A DNA stretch of 64,000 nt from Arthrobacter sp. MA-N2 (GCF_000517125.1 NZ_KI912156.1:250290-314289), one strand, 5' to 3'; positions 8,323-17,374 are shown, counted from the first letter of the stretch. Made by a program: numbers and translations. The notes: generated by a model from the sequence alone, not told the origin.

Positions 8323-9441
8323 CTAGGAAGCCTGCGGCGCTTTTGTATAGGAAGCACAGAGCTCGAGGAATCGAGTGTTGGCTTCAACCTCTCCTATGCT
8401 GACCCGGACGCCTTCGTTTCCGAAGGCCCGCACGGACAACGCCCGTTCGGCTGCTAATCCAGCAAATTCGGCACTGTTCTCTCCCAGGTTCAGCCACACG
8501 AAGTTGCCTTGGGCCTCAGGAACGAACCATCCCAACTCCCGGAGCCCTGCTGTCACCCGGTCCCGCTCGTCAACCAGGCTTTGTACCCTTTCAACAACCT
8601 GGTCGAAATTCTCCAGCGAGGTGATGGCGGCGCGTTCGGCGATTTGGGAAACCGCAAACGGCGTGGCGGCCACGCGCAGATGCTGGGTGAGGTCCGGACC
8701 TGAAACGCTGTATCCAACGCGGAGCCCTGCGAGGCCGTGTGCCTTGGAGAACGTACGGAGAACAACGACGTTGGGATACTTGCGATACAGCTTGATGCCG
8801 TCCACGGCATTCTCGTCCCTGACAAACTCCTGGTAGGCCTCGTCGATAACAACAACGACGCCCGTCGGTACGGATTGGATGAACCTTTCGGTTTCCTCCG
8901 CGGTGAGGATAGGGCCTGTGGGGTTGTTAGGCGTGCAGAGCAAAATCACCTTGGTACGGACGGTGACAGCAGCCGCCATGGCTTCAAGATCGTGCCGTCC
9001 GTCGGAAAGTAGCGGGATCTGCACACTCTCAGCCCCGACAAGCCCCACGCTGATGGGATAGGCCTCGAACGAGCGCCAGGCGTAGATGACCTCATCGGCC
9101 TTGCCGTCGTGATTCTGTCCCGCAAACGTTGAAAGGATCTGGTTCAGCGCACCGAGGCTTCCGGCTCCGGTGACGACGTCGTCAGCGGGGATTTCCAGGA
9201 AGCCAGCGAGGGCCGTGCGCAACTTGGTGGACAAGGGGTCCGGGTATCGGTTGATATCCGACTGATCGGCAATTGCCTGAAGTACAGCGGGAATGGGCGG
9301 CAACGGGTTTTCGTTGGACGACAGTTTGTAGCTGGTCAGGCCTTCTATCGCTGCAGGCGGCTTGCCTGCAGCATATTTAGGGAGCCTGTCCACCACCGGG
9401 CGGGGACGCACCCCCACCGGTGCGTTGTCAGAAGAATTCAT
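8323..9441 (-). CDS. Histidinol-phosphate/aromatic aminotransferase (HisC/Pat type)
   Basis: A 372-aa class II PLP aminotransferase of the HisC family. The PLP lysine is K233 in 'RTFSKAHGLAGLRVGYS'. 'CTPNNPTG' (170-176) contacts PLP, and D200 in 'VVIDEAYQEF' binds the pyridine nitrogen. Short actinobacterial members of this length, standing outside the his operon, are mostly aromatic (phenylalanine) aminotransferases (Pat), so that is as likely as histidinol-phosphate transaminase. It stands alone upstream of the 2-oxoacid dehydrogenase operon on the same strand. The start is an ATG at 9441. Confidence 0.9.
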   Translation of the reverse strand: MNSSDNAPVGVRPRPVVDRLPKYAAGKPPAAIEGLTSYKLSSNENPLPPIPAVLQAIADQSDINRYPDPLSTKLRTALAGFLEIPADDVVTGAGSLGALNQILSTFAGQNHDGKADEVIYAWRSFEAYPISVGLVGAESVQIPLLSDGRHDLEAMAAAVTVRTKVILLCTPNNPTGPILTAEETERFIQSVPTGVVVVIDEAYQEFVRDENAVDGIKLYRKYPNVVVLRTFSKAHGLAGLRVGYSVSGPDLTQHLRVAATPFAVSQIAERAAITSLENFDQVVERVQSLVDERDRVTAGLRELGWFVPEAQGNFVWLNLGENSAEFAGLAAERALSVRAFGNEGVRVSIGEVEANTRFLELCASYTKAPQAS

Positions 9442-9515
9442 GACATAAGCCTACTTGCAGGGCTTCGAGCCATGCGGGCGAGCCGCCCCGACTGCGCATG
9501 TGAAAGCATGGGCGC

Positions 9516-9944
9516 ATGGGTTCATTCATTGTGCGTGTCCTGATCAACGGCCTGGCCCTCTGGGTTGCCAGCTGGATTCTGCCCGGGATGGATATTTCCA
9601 CCTCGGCGACCACCAATGCAGTCAACAAAGCGGGGGTCACCCAAGGCGGCGACACCTTGGGCTTGGTTCTTGCGTACCTTTTCATAGGCCTGATTTTCGG
9701 CATCGTCAATGCGTTGGTCCGGCCTCTGGTCAGTTTGCTTTCCCTCCCGATCACGGTCCTCACGCTCGGCCTGTTCACGATTGTCATCAACGCGGCCATG
9801 CTCTCCCTCACAGCCTGGTTGAGCAGCTACACACCGGTACACCTCACCATCGACAGCTTTTTCTGGACCGCGGTTCTCGCGGCGATCATCATCAGCCTGA
9901 TCTCCATGGTGGCAAGCTGGATTCCAGGTGCCAACAGGCGGTAA
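9516..9944 (+). CDS. Phage-holin-family (superfamily IV) 4-TM membrane protein
   Basis: A 142-aa integral membrane protein with four predicted helices, matching the 'mycobacterial 4 TMS phage holin' domain (PF04020 type). Typical motifs are 'GIVNALVRPLVSLLSLPITVLTLGLF' in part and a C-terminal 'SMVASWIPG'. Despite the name, these proteins are chromosomal and widespread in actinobacteria, with unproved function. No endolysin or phage gene is nearby, so I do not read it as prophage. It diverges from the HisC-like gene. Confidence 0.85.
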   Translation: MGSFIVRVLINGLALWVASWILPGMDISTSATTNAVNKAGVTQGGDTLGLVLAYLFIGLIFGIVNALVRPLVSLLSLPITVLTLGLFTIVINAAMLSLTAWLSSYTPVHLTIDSFFWTAVLAAIIISLISMVASWIPGANRR

Positions 9945-9970
9945 AAGGCTCTGAGTCTCACCGTCGTGCC

Positions 9971-11392
9971 TCACCGCGCTCCCGATCCTGAACGGATGTC
10001 TGAGGGAACGGCTGGCTTTGTTCTCGACGGGGTGGCCGGCGGCTGAGGAGCGTCACGGCTCAGCTTGAATCTGCTTATCTTGGCCATTCCCCCAACGCCT
10101 AGCAACCCGCCCAGAGCGGCTGTGGATGCCGCGAGCGAAGGATCAGAACTGAGCTGCACCAGTTTTGCCCCTTCCTCATAACCGGAAAGCTTGTGTGCTG
10201 GGCCGATGGGCAGGTTTTCACCCGGCGCCGGGTCCACCGGGTTGGTCATGGTGACAGTGACCCTGTCCTTGGTATCCGGGTTCACCTTGCCGTCAGCGCC
10301 CGGGACTACATCGTGTTCGTGCTCCAAGTGCAAGCTTCCGATCCCCGCCTGCGGCGTGATTCCCCCGACAGGTGATCCAGCCGTTACGACGAACTTGAGG
10401 TTGTACTCGGCAAGGAACGCCTTGTCTTGGCTCAGGTTCATGGCATGGATCCCGCCCTGACTGTGGCCCACGGCCACCACCGTCTCGCTCGCCACCGCAC
10501 CCGCCTCGAGCAACGCCTGCCGGATGGCTTTGCTGGTTTCCTTCGAGCTGTAGCCCAGTGCGTCGGCAATACCGGCCTGGTCCCAGGGATTGCTCCCCCC
10601 TGGAGGGTTGCCAAGCTGGGTACCCGGAATCAATACCACCCAGGCCCGTTCTCCGTTCTTGTCCACCTGCACGACCGCAATTTCACCCTCCGAACCGGCC
10701 GATACGTGCCTCAGTTCCTCCAACATTCCTGCCGCCGACAGGTCCACGCTCTTGCTGATGGTCTCGCCACCGCTGACCGTAATGGGGCGGGGCTTGAGGA
10801 AGTCAAACGCCGGAATTGCGGCGATCGTCCTGACAACGGCGCCGACGTCGGTTGGTCCAACGATGGCTCCTACGAGGTTGGCGGCTACCGGCGGTAGCCC
10901 CATCATCGATGCCAAGATCCGGGGCAGATCCTGGACAATTCCTTCAGTGGCGCCCCGCGCGCCAAGATCCAAGCGATTCGGACCGTCGCTGAGGACCGGC
11001 AGTCCCATACCCATTCGCAGCCTGATAGCCAGATGCGATTCCGCAAACTCATATTCCCTGTGGCTCGCCCTGACGTCGCTGCCGATCCGCTGAAGCTGTT
11101 CACGGACCCGCCCAATGTCCCTGCCACTTTCCCCGACGGCAATAATGGCGTTGCTTCCGCTCCCGTAGGAGGAAGCCTGGTAAGGGAATAGGGCAGTTCG
11201 CACCGCCTCAGCCTCCCTCTCAACAGCCTGCAATTGGAGTACAAGTTCGTCCAGTGCGGCCGCGCCAGCAAGCAACTCTTCAAACTGGAAGTTGATTCCG
11301 CCGACGCCGCCGCGGATGCGCAGGGTCCCGTCCGGCCCCGGAGGTTGGGGGTGGGGTGCCGTACCGCCATCCACGGGAGCGATCTCGGACAT
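9971..11392 (-). CDS. Alpha/beta-hydrolase (lipase-like) protein with WXG-like N-terminal helices
   Basis: A 473-aa protein. Residues about 30-130 are helical and charged, like the N-terminal targeting region of WXG100/LXG-type substrates. Residues about 205-420 form a lipase-like alpha/beta-hydrolase domain with nucleophile S311 in 'VGHSQGG', a likely acid D361 in 'HEHDVVPG' and histidine H400 in 'GPAHKLSG'. The tail is Pro/Arg/Ser-rich. Its ATG shares one base with the stop of the WXG100-like gene upstream (TGATG), so the two are translationally coupled. No classical signal peptide is seen. This suggests export with its small partner by a type VII system, possibly as a toxin or envelope lipase. 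The domain call is good; the export idea is inference. Confidence 0.7.
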   Translation of the reverse strand: MSEIAPVDGGTAPHPQPPGPDGTLRIRGGVGGINFQFEELLAGAAALDELVLQLQAVEREAEAVRTALFPYQASSYGSGSNAIIAVGESGRDIGRVREQLQRIGSDVRASHREYEFAESHLAIRLRMGMGLPVLSDGPNRLDLGARGATEGIVQDLPRILASMMGLPPVAANLVGAIVGPTDVGAVVRTIAAIPAFDFLKPRPITVSGGETISKSVDLSAAGMLEELRHVSAGSEGEIAVVQVDKNGERAWVVLIPGTQLGNPPGGSNPWDQAGIADALGYSSKETSKAIRQALLEAGAVASETVVAVGHSQGGIHAMNLSQDKAFLAEYNLKFVVTAGSPVGGITPQAGIGSLHLEHEHDVVPGADGKVNPDTKDRVTVTMTNPVDPAPGENLPIGPAHKLSGYEEGAKLVQLSSDPSLAASTAALGGLLGVGGMAKISRFKLSRDAPQPPATPSRTKPAVPSDIRSGSGAR

Positions 11393-11700
11393 CAGAAGCC
11401 GGACGAGGTGTTCGATGTCAGTTTCGCGGCATGCCGAAGCGTTGCTGCAGCGGCCTCGCTTAAAGCATCACGCCCCCTTCGGAGGGAAGCGGCCTGCAAC
11501 GCAATGGTGGTCCGGTAGGCACGGCCGGCCGGGGACTCCCATTGATTCAGTTGTAGCTGCGCCAGCTTGGCAAGCACGGCATCAACTTGGTCTGCACAGA
11601 CGGTCATCCGCCATCCGAGCTGCTGCACTTCCCCTGCGCGTGAAGTACACACTTCGGAATCCAAATCCGGTCCACCGACCGGCATCAATGTAACGCTCAT
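11392..11700 (-). CDS. WXG100-like small helical protein
   Basis: A 102-aa protein whose centre reads '...LNQWESPAGRAYRTTIA', a W-x-S/G turn between two amphipathic helices. This is the layout of WXG100/ESX proteins that travel as dimers through type VII secretion. The first helix lies at about residues 20-48 and the second at 58-92. It is directly coupled to the downstream lipase-like gene. It starts with ATG at 11700 and faces purB across a 195-bp divergent region. No ESX ATPase or membrane genes are in the window. Confidence 0.65.
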   Translation of the reverse strand: MSVTLMPVGGPDLDSEVCTSRAGEVQQLGWRMTVCADQVDAVLAKLAQLQLNQWESPAGRAYRTTIALQAASLRRGRDALSEAAAATLRHAAKLTSNTSSGF

Positions 11701-11895
11701 GACGTTGCTCCCCTCCAGGCTCGATAGTTGTTGCTGGCACCGACGCTACGTCGAGCCTCCAAGGCGCGGAACCGCCGTGCCGGGTTATGTGGACAAAACT
11801 GTCGATAACGCGGCTGTGAAGGGAAAGTGCTGGTGTTATGCACATAGAGAAACGCGGCTTAATGGCGCGGGCCTAGTTCATGAAAGAATTGGGTC

Positions 11896-13338
11896 ATGTC
11901 TGAAACCGTCGCCGCCGCTGTTACCCGTACGCCCTCTGGACGCCTAGCTCTTGCCGCTTCGCCGGAACCGATCGCTTTGGGCCCGCTGGACGGGCGGTAT
12001 CAGTCCGCCGTCGCTCCCCTGGTCGACTACCTGTCCGAGGCCGCCCTCAACCGCGATCGTGTGGCCGTCGAAGTCGAGTGGCTCATCTACCTGACCAGCA
12101 ACAACGTGCTCCCCGGCGCCGGTCCCCTGACCGCCGATCAGCAGGAGAAGCTCCGCGCCATCGTCACCGAGTTCGACGCCGCTGCGGTCACCGAACTCGC
12201 CGAACTCGAAGCCGTCACGGTCCATGACGTCAAAGCCGTCGAGTACTACATCGGCCGTCGCCTGCCCGCGATCGGTATCGAAAGGCTGACTGCGCTCGTG
12301 CACTTCGGCTGCACCTCCGAAGACATCAACAATCTCTCATACTCCTTGGGCGTCAAAGGTGCAGTGGAAGATGTCTGGCTCCCGGCTGCCAGTGGCTTGG
12401 TGGCGCAGATCTCAGCGATGGCCGAAGAGAACCGCGCCGTCCCGATGCTCTCCCGCACCCACGGCCAGCCCGCCACGCCCACCACGCTTGGCAAGGAACT
12501 GGCAGTCATCGCCCACCGCCTGCGCCGCCAGCTGGACCGCGTTTCCAAGACCCAGTACCTGGGCAAGATCAACGGCGCTACCGGAACCTATGCTGCGCAT
12601 GTTGCTTCGGTTCCCGGTGCCGACTGGCAAGACATATCCCAGTCCTTCGTTGAGAGCCTGGGACTGACCTGGAACCCGCTGACCACCCAAATCGAGAGCC
12701 ACGACTGGCAGGCTGAACTCTACGCCGACGTCGCGCGCTTCAACCGCATACTGCACAACCTCTGCACGGACGTTTGGAGCTACATCTCCATCGGCTACTT
12801 CCGGCAGATCCCGGTCGCTGGCGCCACGGGCTCCTCCACCATGCCGCACAAGGTCAACCCGATCCGCTTCGAAAACGCCGAGGCCAACTTGGAGATCTCC
12901 AACGGGTTGTTGGACACCCTAGGGGCCACCCTGGTGACGTCCCGTTGGCAGCGAGACCTCACGGATTCTTCCTCGCAGCGCAACATCGGTGTCGCATTCG
13001 GGCATTCGCTTCTTGCGATCTCGAACGTCGCCAAGGGTCTGCTGGCTTTGGACGTTGCCGAGGATGTGCTGGCGGCCGACCTCGACACCAACTGGGAGGT
13101 CCTGGGCGAAGCCATCCAGATGGTCATGCGCGCCGAGGCCATCGCTGGCGTTGAGGGTATGGAGAACCCTTACGAGCGCCTCAAAGATCTCACCCGCGGA
13201 CAGAGGGTCGACGCCGCCCGTATGCAAGAGTTCGTCTCCGGTCTGGGATTGTCTCCCGAGGCCGAGGCGCGCCTGCTGGCGCTGACGCCAGGCAAGTACA
13301 CGGGTATCGCCGAGCAACTGGTCGACCATCTGAAGTAG
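11896..13338 (+). CDS. purB: Adenylosuccinate lyase
   Basis: A 480-aa fumarase/aspartase-superfamily enzyme that removes fumarate from SAICAR and adenylosuccinate in purine synthesis. The signature loop 'GSSTMPHKVNP' carries the catalytic serine pair S313/S314. 'FGCTSEDINN' and 'SRTHGQPATPTT' are the other two conserved active-site regions. The length fits the longer E. coli-type PurB. It stands alone after a divergent region, and a long hairpin lies just after its stop. Start ATG at 11896. Confidence 0.97.
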   Translation: MSETVAAAVTRTPSGRLALAASPEPIALGPLDGRYQSAVAPLVDYLSEAALNRDRVAVEVEWLIYLTSNNVLPGAGPLTADQQEKLRAIVTEFDAAAVTELAELEAVTVHDVKAVEYYIGRRLPAIGIERLTALVHFGCTSEDINNLSYSLGVKGAVEDVWLPAASGLVAQISAMAEENRAVPMLSRTHGQPATPTTLGKELAVIAHRLRRQLDRVSKTQYLGKINGATGTYAAHVASVPGADWQDISQSFVESLGLTWNPLTTQIESHDWQAELYADVARFNRILHNLCTDVWSYISIGYFRQIPVAGATGSSTMPHKVNPIRFENAEANLEISNGLLDTLGATLVTSRWQRDLTDSSSQRNIGVAFGHSLLAISNVAKGLLALDVAEDVLAADLDTNWEVLGEAIQMVMRAEAIAGVEGMENPYERLKDLTRGQRVDAARMQEFVSGLGLSPEAEARLLALTPGKYTGIAEQLVDHLK

Positions 13339-13342
13339 GACC

Positions 13343-13399
13343 CAGCGTTGCGAAGGGCAGTCGGCCGATGCTGTCGCACGGCTGCCCTCCGCAACGCTG
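13343..13399 (+). terminator. Long hairpin 3' of purB
   Basis: CAGCGTTGCG (13343-13352) pairs with CGCAACGCTG (13390-13399). After one mismatch, AGGGCAG pairs with CTGCCCT, leaving a 21-nt loop. It begins 5 bp after the purB stop, as expected for a terminator. There is no T-run, which is common in high-GC actinobacteria. Confidence 0.65.
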
Positions 13400-13518
13400 C
13401 CGTCCGGGCAGGGTGTCGGCCTCGCGTCAGGGCTCCGGTCCTGATTGGCTACGAATCGCCGGGTCAAAACGCCGCGTGGGCCCGGTATTTCCGAATCGAT
13501 GTAAGGAACTGTGTCAGC

Positions 13519-14175
13519 ATGAGGCTCTTGCTTATCCGTCACGGACAAACCCCTGGAAACGTCTTAGGGCAATTAGACACAGCCTTTCCCGGTCCGGGGC
13601 TGACTGAACTCGGCGAACGTCAAGCCGCTGCACTCCCCAACTCCCTTGCCGGCGAAGACTTCACGGCCATCTACGCATCGACGTTGATCCGCACCCAACT
13701 GACCGCCGGCCCGCTCGCCAATGCTCTCGGGCTGGAGGCCACCGTCTTGGACGGTCTGCAGGAGATTGAGGCCGGGACTTTGGAAAAGCTCACGGACCAC
13801 GAATCGCACCACCGGTACATGAGCACCGTTTTCGCCTGGACAGACGGGGACCTGGCTATCCGCATGCCAGGAGCCGGTGACGGTCACGAGTTCTTTGCCC
13901 GCTACGACGCAGCCATTGCCAAGGTAGTCGCGGCAGGCGACAAGACCGCCGTCGTGGTCAGTCATGGTGCCGCGATCCGTTGCTGGGCCGGGCGCCGCGC
14001 GTATGATGTCGGCCGCGAGTTCGCCGCGACCCACCAGCTGCAGAACACCGGAATCGTCGCGCTCGAGGGCGACCCGGAGCGCGGCTGGCACCTGCTTCAT
14101 TGGGACCAAAGCCCCGTGGGCGGACTTGCCCTGGCCGACCGGACGGCAGAAGATCCCACCGGCGACCCACTCTAG
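13519..14175 (+). CDS. Histidine phosphatase family protein
   Basis: A 218-aa member of the phosphoglycerate-mutase-like histidine phosphatase superfamily. The RHG motif is at the N terminus ('LLIRHGQTPGN', catalytic H8). The second histidine is in 'VVVSHGAAIR', and the acid is in the 'EIEAGTLEKL' region. The start is the ATG at 13519 (MRLLLIRHG), preceded by GTAAGGAAC. The frame is open upstream but the family begins here. Substrate unknown: a sugar phosphate, nucleotide or alpha-ribazole phosphate is possible. Confidence 0.9.
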   Translation: MRLLLIRHGQTPGNVLGQLDTAFPGPGLTELGERQAAALPNSLAGEDFTAIYASTLIRTQLTAGPLANALGLEATVLDGLQEIEAGTLEKLTDHESHHRYMSTVFAWTDGDLAIRMPGAGDGHEFFARYDAAIAKVVAAGDKTAVVVSHGAAIRCWAGRRAYDVGREFAATHQLQNTGIVALEGDPERGWHLLHWDQSPVGGLALADRTAEDPTGDPL

Positions 14176-14233
14176 GCGCCGTTGGTGAACCTGCGGGCAC
14201 GCCCTCGGCGCGACGACGCGCCCAGACGCTCCC

Positions 14234-15199
14234 TCACTTCCCGTTGGGGACCCTTGAAGACTGCGACCCGGGCGCCGCTTGGAGATTCCGCATGACGAGG
14301 GACGTGGTGCCATTTAGGGCTATCATCAGCGCGTCATGGAAAGCCCGAATCACGGGATGGCCGCCGGCACCAGCTCGGACCACGGTGTAAACGGTTCTGG
14401 CCATTCCTGGCCGGAGCAAATGCAAAGACACGTCAGGTCTCGTGTTCGCCCACATCAGGTCCGGAAGGAAGGCCAAGGCCAGTCCTTGAGAGGCAAAGCG
14501 CTGATGGACAAACATATCAGGAGACTCGTATTGCACGCGAGGTTCGAAGCCAGCTTTTCGACAGACGTCGACCGCCCATTCTCGCGCCGGGGTTCCTGCC
14601 GGTTCCATGATCCAAGGATCCTCCGCCAACTGTTCCAGTGACAGACCGAATCTCGCGCGGGGGTCTGAGGCTGAAATCCCGAGCCTCATGGCGTCTTCGA
14701 AGAGAAGGTGTTGTTCGATGGCCTCGGAGCGGACCAATGGTTGCCCCGGGAACGACTCGACAATGGCCAAGTCGAATTCCCGTGCGAGGACGCCGGGAAT
14801 GGCCTCATCCGGTTCAGCCTGGGTCAGCAGAACCTCGACCTCTTGGTAGGTTCTCGTGACCCACGCGATGACCTCGGGCAATAGGTTAAGCGCAGCCGTT
14901 TGAAACCCGGCCACGCGCAGCGTTCCGGAAATGACATCCAAAGAGGCTGCGATGTCCGATCTCGCCTCTTCTAGTTGGTTGAGGATTGTCTCCGCATGGG
15001 CGACGAGGATGCGTGCCTGCGCCGTCAGCCTGACCCTCCGGCCATCGGGTTCGAGAAGCCGGACTCCGACCTCTGATTCCAGTTGTGAAAGCTGCTGCGA
15101 AATGGCCGAGGTGCTGTAAGACAATGCGGTGGCCACCGCGGAAAGCGTGCCGCGGTGGTGGAGTTCTCGAAGTATCTGTAAGCGTCGCAAGTCGTACAA
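14234..15199 (-). CDS. LysR-family transcriptional regulator
   Basis: A 321-aa LysR regulator. The winged helix-turn-helix (residues 1-60) includes 'GTLSAVATALSYSTSAISQQL'-type sequence, and the effector domain is PBP2-like. I place the start at the TTG at 15199, giving the usual LysR beginning (MYDLRRLQILREL) with AAGGGG 7 bp upstream; a longer open frame upstream has no LysR homology. It is divergent, across 87 bp, from the ammonia-lyase-like gene and thus probably controls the 15.3-22.1 kb cluster. An ATATC-14-GATAT inverted repeat sits between the two starts. Confidence 0.9.
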   Translation of the reverse strand: MYDLRRLQILRELHHRGTLSAVATALSYSTSAISQQLSQLESEVGVRLLEPDGRRVRLTAQARILVAHAETILNQLEEARSDIAASLDVISGTLRVAGFQTAALNLLPEVIAWVTRTYQEVEVLLTQAEPDEAIPGVLAREFDLAIVESFPGQPLVRSEAIEQHLLFEDAMRLGISASDPRARFGLSLEQLAEDPWIMEPAGTPAREWAVDVCRKAGFEPRVQYESPDMFVHQRFASQGLALAFLPDLMWANTRPDVSLHLLRPGMARTVYTVVRAGAGGHPVIRAFHDALMIALNGTTSLVMRNLQAAPGSQSSRVPNGK

Positions 15200-15230
15200 A
15201 GATAGCCCCTTCGTCCCATTTTTCTTAACG

Positions 15231-15254
15231 ATATCTCGAAGAAGCTTTTGATAT
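15231..15254. promoter_or_regulatory. Candidate LysR operator
   Basis: ATATC (15231-15235) and GATAT (15250-15254) form an interrupted dyad in the 87-bp gap between the divergent lysR and ammonia-lyase-like genes. LysR regulators usually bind T-N11-A dyads in exactly such a position. The match is short and position is the main support. Confidence 0.35.
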
Positions 15255-15286
15255 ACGAAAAGATTATCTCGTGTGACTCTAATTAC

Positions 15287-16441
15287 ATGGGAATGAGAGC
15301 CGCGGTCCCGGTGAGATCCACCGACGCCGATAAGACGTACAGCGCTCCTGAAGCGCGGGCTTGGCGGTGCGCCGCAATCCACAGCGGTGCATCTGATTTC
15401 CAACTAACCATCCCCGGCTTCACCGCGACACCGCTAGTCCCCACAAAACACCTAGCGGAGGAATTCGGGGTGGGGCGGGTCTTCGTCAAGAACGAAGCGG
15501 TCCGGTTGGGGCTCGGTTCTTACGAGGTCCTCGGCGCATCATGGGCCGTTTGCAGGCTCCTTGCAATGACTTTGGGCACGTCAACGATTCAGACTTTCGA
15601 CGGGCTTCGTACTACCGCTTCTGCGGAACTGGGCAAATACACCCTCGCGACCGCCACCCAGGGCCATCACGGCCTGGGCGTTGCTTGGATGGCTTCCGCA
15701 CTAGGGTTGGCGGCCGAGGTATTCGTACCCGCTTACGCGGCAGCGTCGACGATAGGGGACATCGTCGCCAAAGGTGCGCACGTCACCATCGTGCCGGGCT
15801 CCTACGAGGATGCCATGACCGAAGCGGTCAACTGGGCCCATGCAAACCGGCAGACCCTGCTCGTGCAGGACACCTCCTGGGCAGGATACGTGGATGTTCC
15901 ACGTTGGATCGCCGAAGGATATCAGACGATCTTCCTGGAGTTGGACCGGCAGCTGAGCTCCGAAGAAACGCTGCCCGTAGCCCTGCTCGCCGTCCCCATA
16001 GGTGTCGGATCGTTAGCCCAGGCTGCGGTTCAACACTATCGGAGCCAGACAGCGATTCCGCAGCCTTCGCTCCTGAGCGTGGAAGCCGAGAACGCCGCTG
16101 CGGTCCTGGCAAGCCTGCGCGAGCGGCGACTGCAGTCGCTGCCTTCAGCCAAAACCCACTTGTCAGAACTGAACTCGCATACACCCTCACCCTTGGCATG
16201 GCCCTTCCTGAGGAACGGACTCGACGCTGCCGTGGCGGTCTCGGACGCTTCCGCCCTGGCTGCGATGACCCACAACGCCGACTCCCAACCCAGCTTGGGC
16301 CCCGGAGGAGCAGCCTGCCTTGCTGGACTTCGGCTGATGCTGACTGGGCGGGGCAACGCTGAACGGAGACATCGCCTCGGCCTCGATGCGCACTCCACCG
16401 TCGTTCTGGTCAATACCGAAGGCCGCGATTCGCTCCACTGA
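15287..16441 (+). CDS. Diaminopropionate ammonia-lyase-like PLP-fold protein lacking the usual Schiff-base lysine
   Basis: A 384-aa fold-type II PLP protein. The order of motifs matches diaminopropionate ammonia-lyases: 'FTATPLVPTKHLA', 'VFVKNEAVRLGLGSYEVLGAS', 'ATQGHHGLGVAWMA', 'QDTSWAGYVDVPRWI', 'PIGVGSLAQA'. In the family the segment reads GLNAFKxLGG or GSFKALGG, and its lysine holds PLP. Here residue 80 is Glu (GAG, 15524-15526). The usual GNHG loop is GHHG. It may be inactive, or may have a changed chemistry or a binding role. The start is uncertain between ATG 15287 and 15293; neither has a good ribosome site, suggesting a near-leaderless message. First gene of the LysR-controlled cluster. 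Confidence 0.75.
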   Translation: MGMRAAVPVRSTDADKTYSAPEARAWRCAAIHSGASDFQLTIPGFTATPLVPTKHLAEEFGVGRVFVKNEAVRLGLGSYEVLGASWAVCRLLAMTLGTSTIQTFDGLRTTASAELGKYTLATATQGHHGLGVAWMASALGLAAEVFVPAYAAASTIGDIVAKGAHVTIVPGSYEDAMTEAVNWAHANRQTLLVQDTSWAGYVDVPRWIAEGYQTIFLELDRQLSSEETLPVALLAVPIGVGSLAQAAVQHYRSQTAIPQPSLLSVEAENAAAVLASLRERRLQSLPSAKTHLSELNSHTPSPLAWPFLRNGLDAAVAVSDASALAAMTHNADSQPSLGPGGAACLAGLRLMLTGRGNAERRHRLGLDAHSTVVLVNTEGRDSLH

Positions 16442-16476
16442 AAGTTACAACCCCAACCAAACGAAAGGACTTCGCC

Positions 16477-17373
16477 ATGCGAACTCCCAAACGACTAGCG
16501 CTTATGCCCATCCTCCTACTGCTGGGAGTCACGGGCTGTTCATCGCCTGTCACTACAGGCGAAGCGGCGCAGACCCCTGCCTCGACCCCGGTAGTCAAGG
16601 TCAATGAGAAAGCAGCCGCACTCGTTCCTGCTGCTGTGAAATCGAAAGGTACCCTGGTGTTCGCGATGGATGCCTCCTACGCTCCGTTCGAGTTCTTCGA
16701 TACCGACAACACCACCATCACAGGATTCGACGCGAATTTTTCCGACGCCGTTGCCGCAGCGATGGGATTGAAAAGCCAGAAGGTCAACACGAACTTCGCC
16801 GCAATTCTGCCGGGCTTGCAAGCCGGCAAATATGACATCGGCAACTCCAACTTCACCATCACTCCGGAGCGAGAGAAAACCGTCGACTTCGTGCCGTTCA
16901 TGAAGTCGGGGTCCGGACTCGGAGTCAAGAAGGGAAACCCTGAAAACCTGAGCATGGATTTCGCTTCGCTCTGCGGTCATCACGTTGCAGCCCAAACCGG
17001 AACCGTCCAGGCCCTGACCGACCTGCCGGAGTTGACAGCCAAATGCGTCAGTGCCGGGAAACCCGCGATTGACGTCCAACTCTTCGCGACACAGAATGAT
17101 GCCAATCTGGCCCTGAGCAGCGGCAGGGTCGACGCGCTCATGGCCGACAGCGTCGGAGTCGCGTACCAGGGCGAACAGTCCAACGGCGCATTCGAGCTGG
17201 TCTCGGGTCCGTTGTACAAGCCGTCCGAACTGGGTATTGCGCTGCCCAAAGGCTCACCCCTGATTCCCGCCGTAACGGAAGCCGTCAACGGCCTCATCAA
17301 AGATGGTACGTACGCGGCGATCGCCAAAACCTGGAAACTGCCCGTCGAAACCTTGATGACGCCGGGAGCCTGA
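16477..17373 (+). CDS. Amino acid ABC transporter substrate-binding lipoprotein
   Basis: A 298-aa family 3 (polar amino acid) solute-binding lipoprotein. The signal peptide ends in a lipobox 'LGVTGC' with the lipidated C21. The mature part begins around residue 50 with 'LVFAMDASYAPFEF', and 'GFDANFSDAVAAAMG' and 'SGRVDALMADS' are typical of the family. AAAGGAC precedes the ATG. It supplies substrate to the permease and ATPase encoded directly downstream. The ligand is probably an amino acid or N-acylated amino acid metabolised by the rest of the cluster (inference from context). Confidence 0.93.
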   Translation: MRTPKRLALMPILLLLGVTGCSSPVTTGEAAQTPASTPVVKVNEKAAALVPAAVKSKGTLVFAMDASYAPFEFFDTDNTTITGFDANFSDAVAAAMGLKSQKVNTNFAAILPGLQAGKYDIGNSNFTITPEREKTVDFVPFMKSGSGLGVKKGNPENLSMDFASLCGHHVAAQTGTVQALTDLPELTAKCVSAGKPAIDVQLFATQNDANLALSSGRVDALMADSVGVAYQGEQSNGAFELVSGPLYKPSELGIALPKGSPLIPAVTEAVNGLIKDGTYAAIAKTWKLPVETLMTPGA

Positions 17374-17374
17374 G

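Noticed and set aside
9516..9944. Prophage remnant because of the 'holin' name
   Set aside because: The family is a chromosomal actinobacterial membrane protein; no other phage gene is near.
11838..11876. 12-codon ORF upstream of purB
   Set aside because: Very short, weak ribosome site, and no coupling to purB.
14200..14223. Terminator after the histidine phosphatase
   Set aside because: Only a 6-bp GC stem is seen; too weak to call in this base composition.
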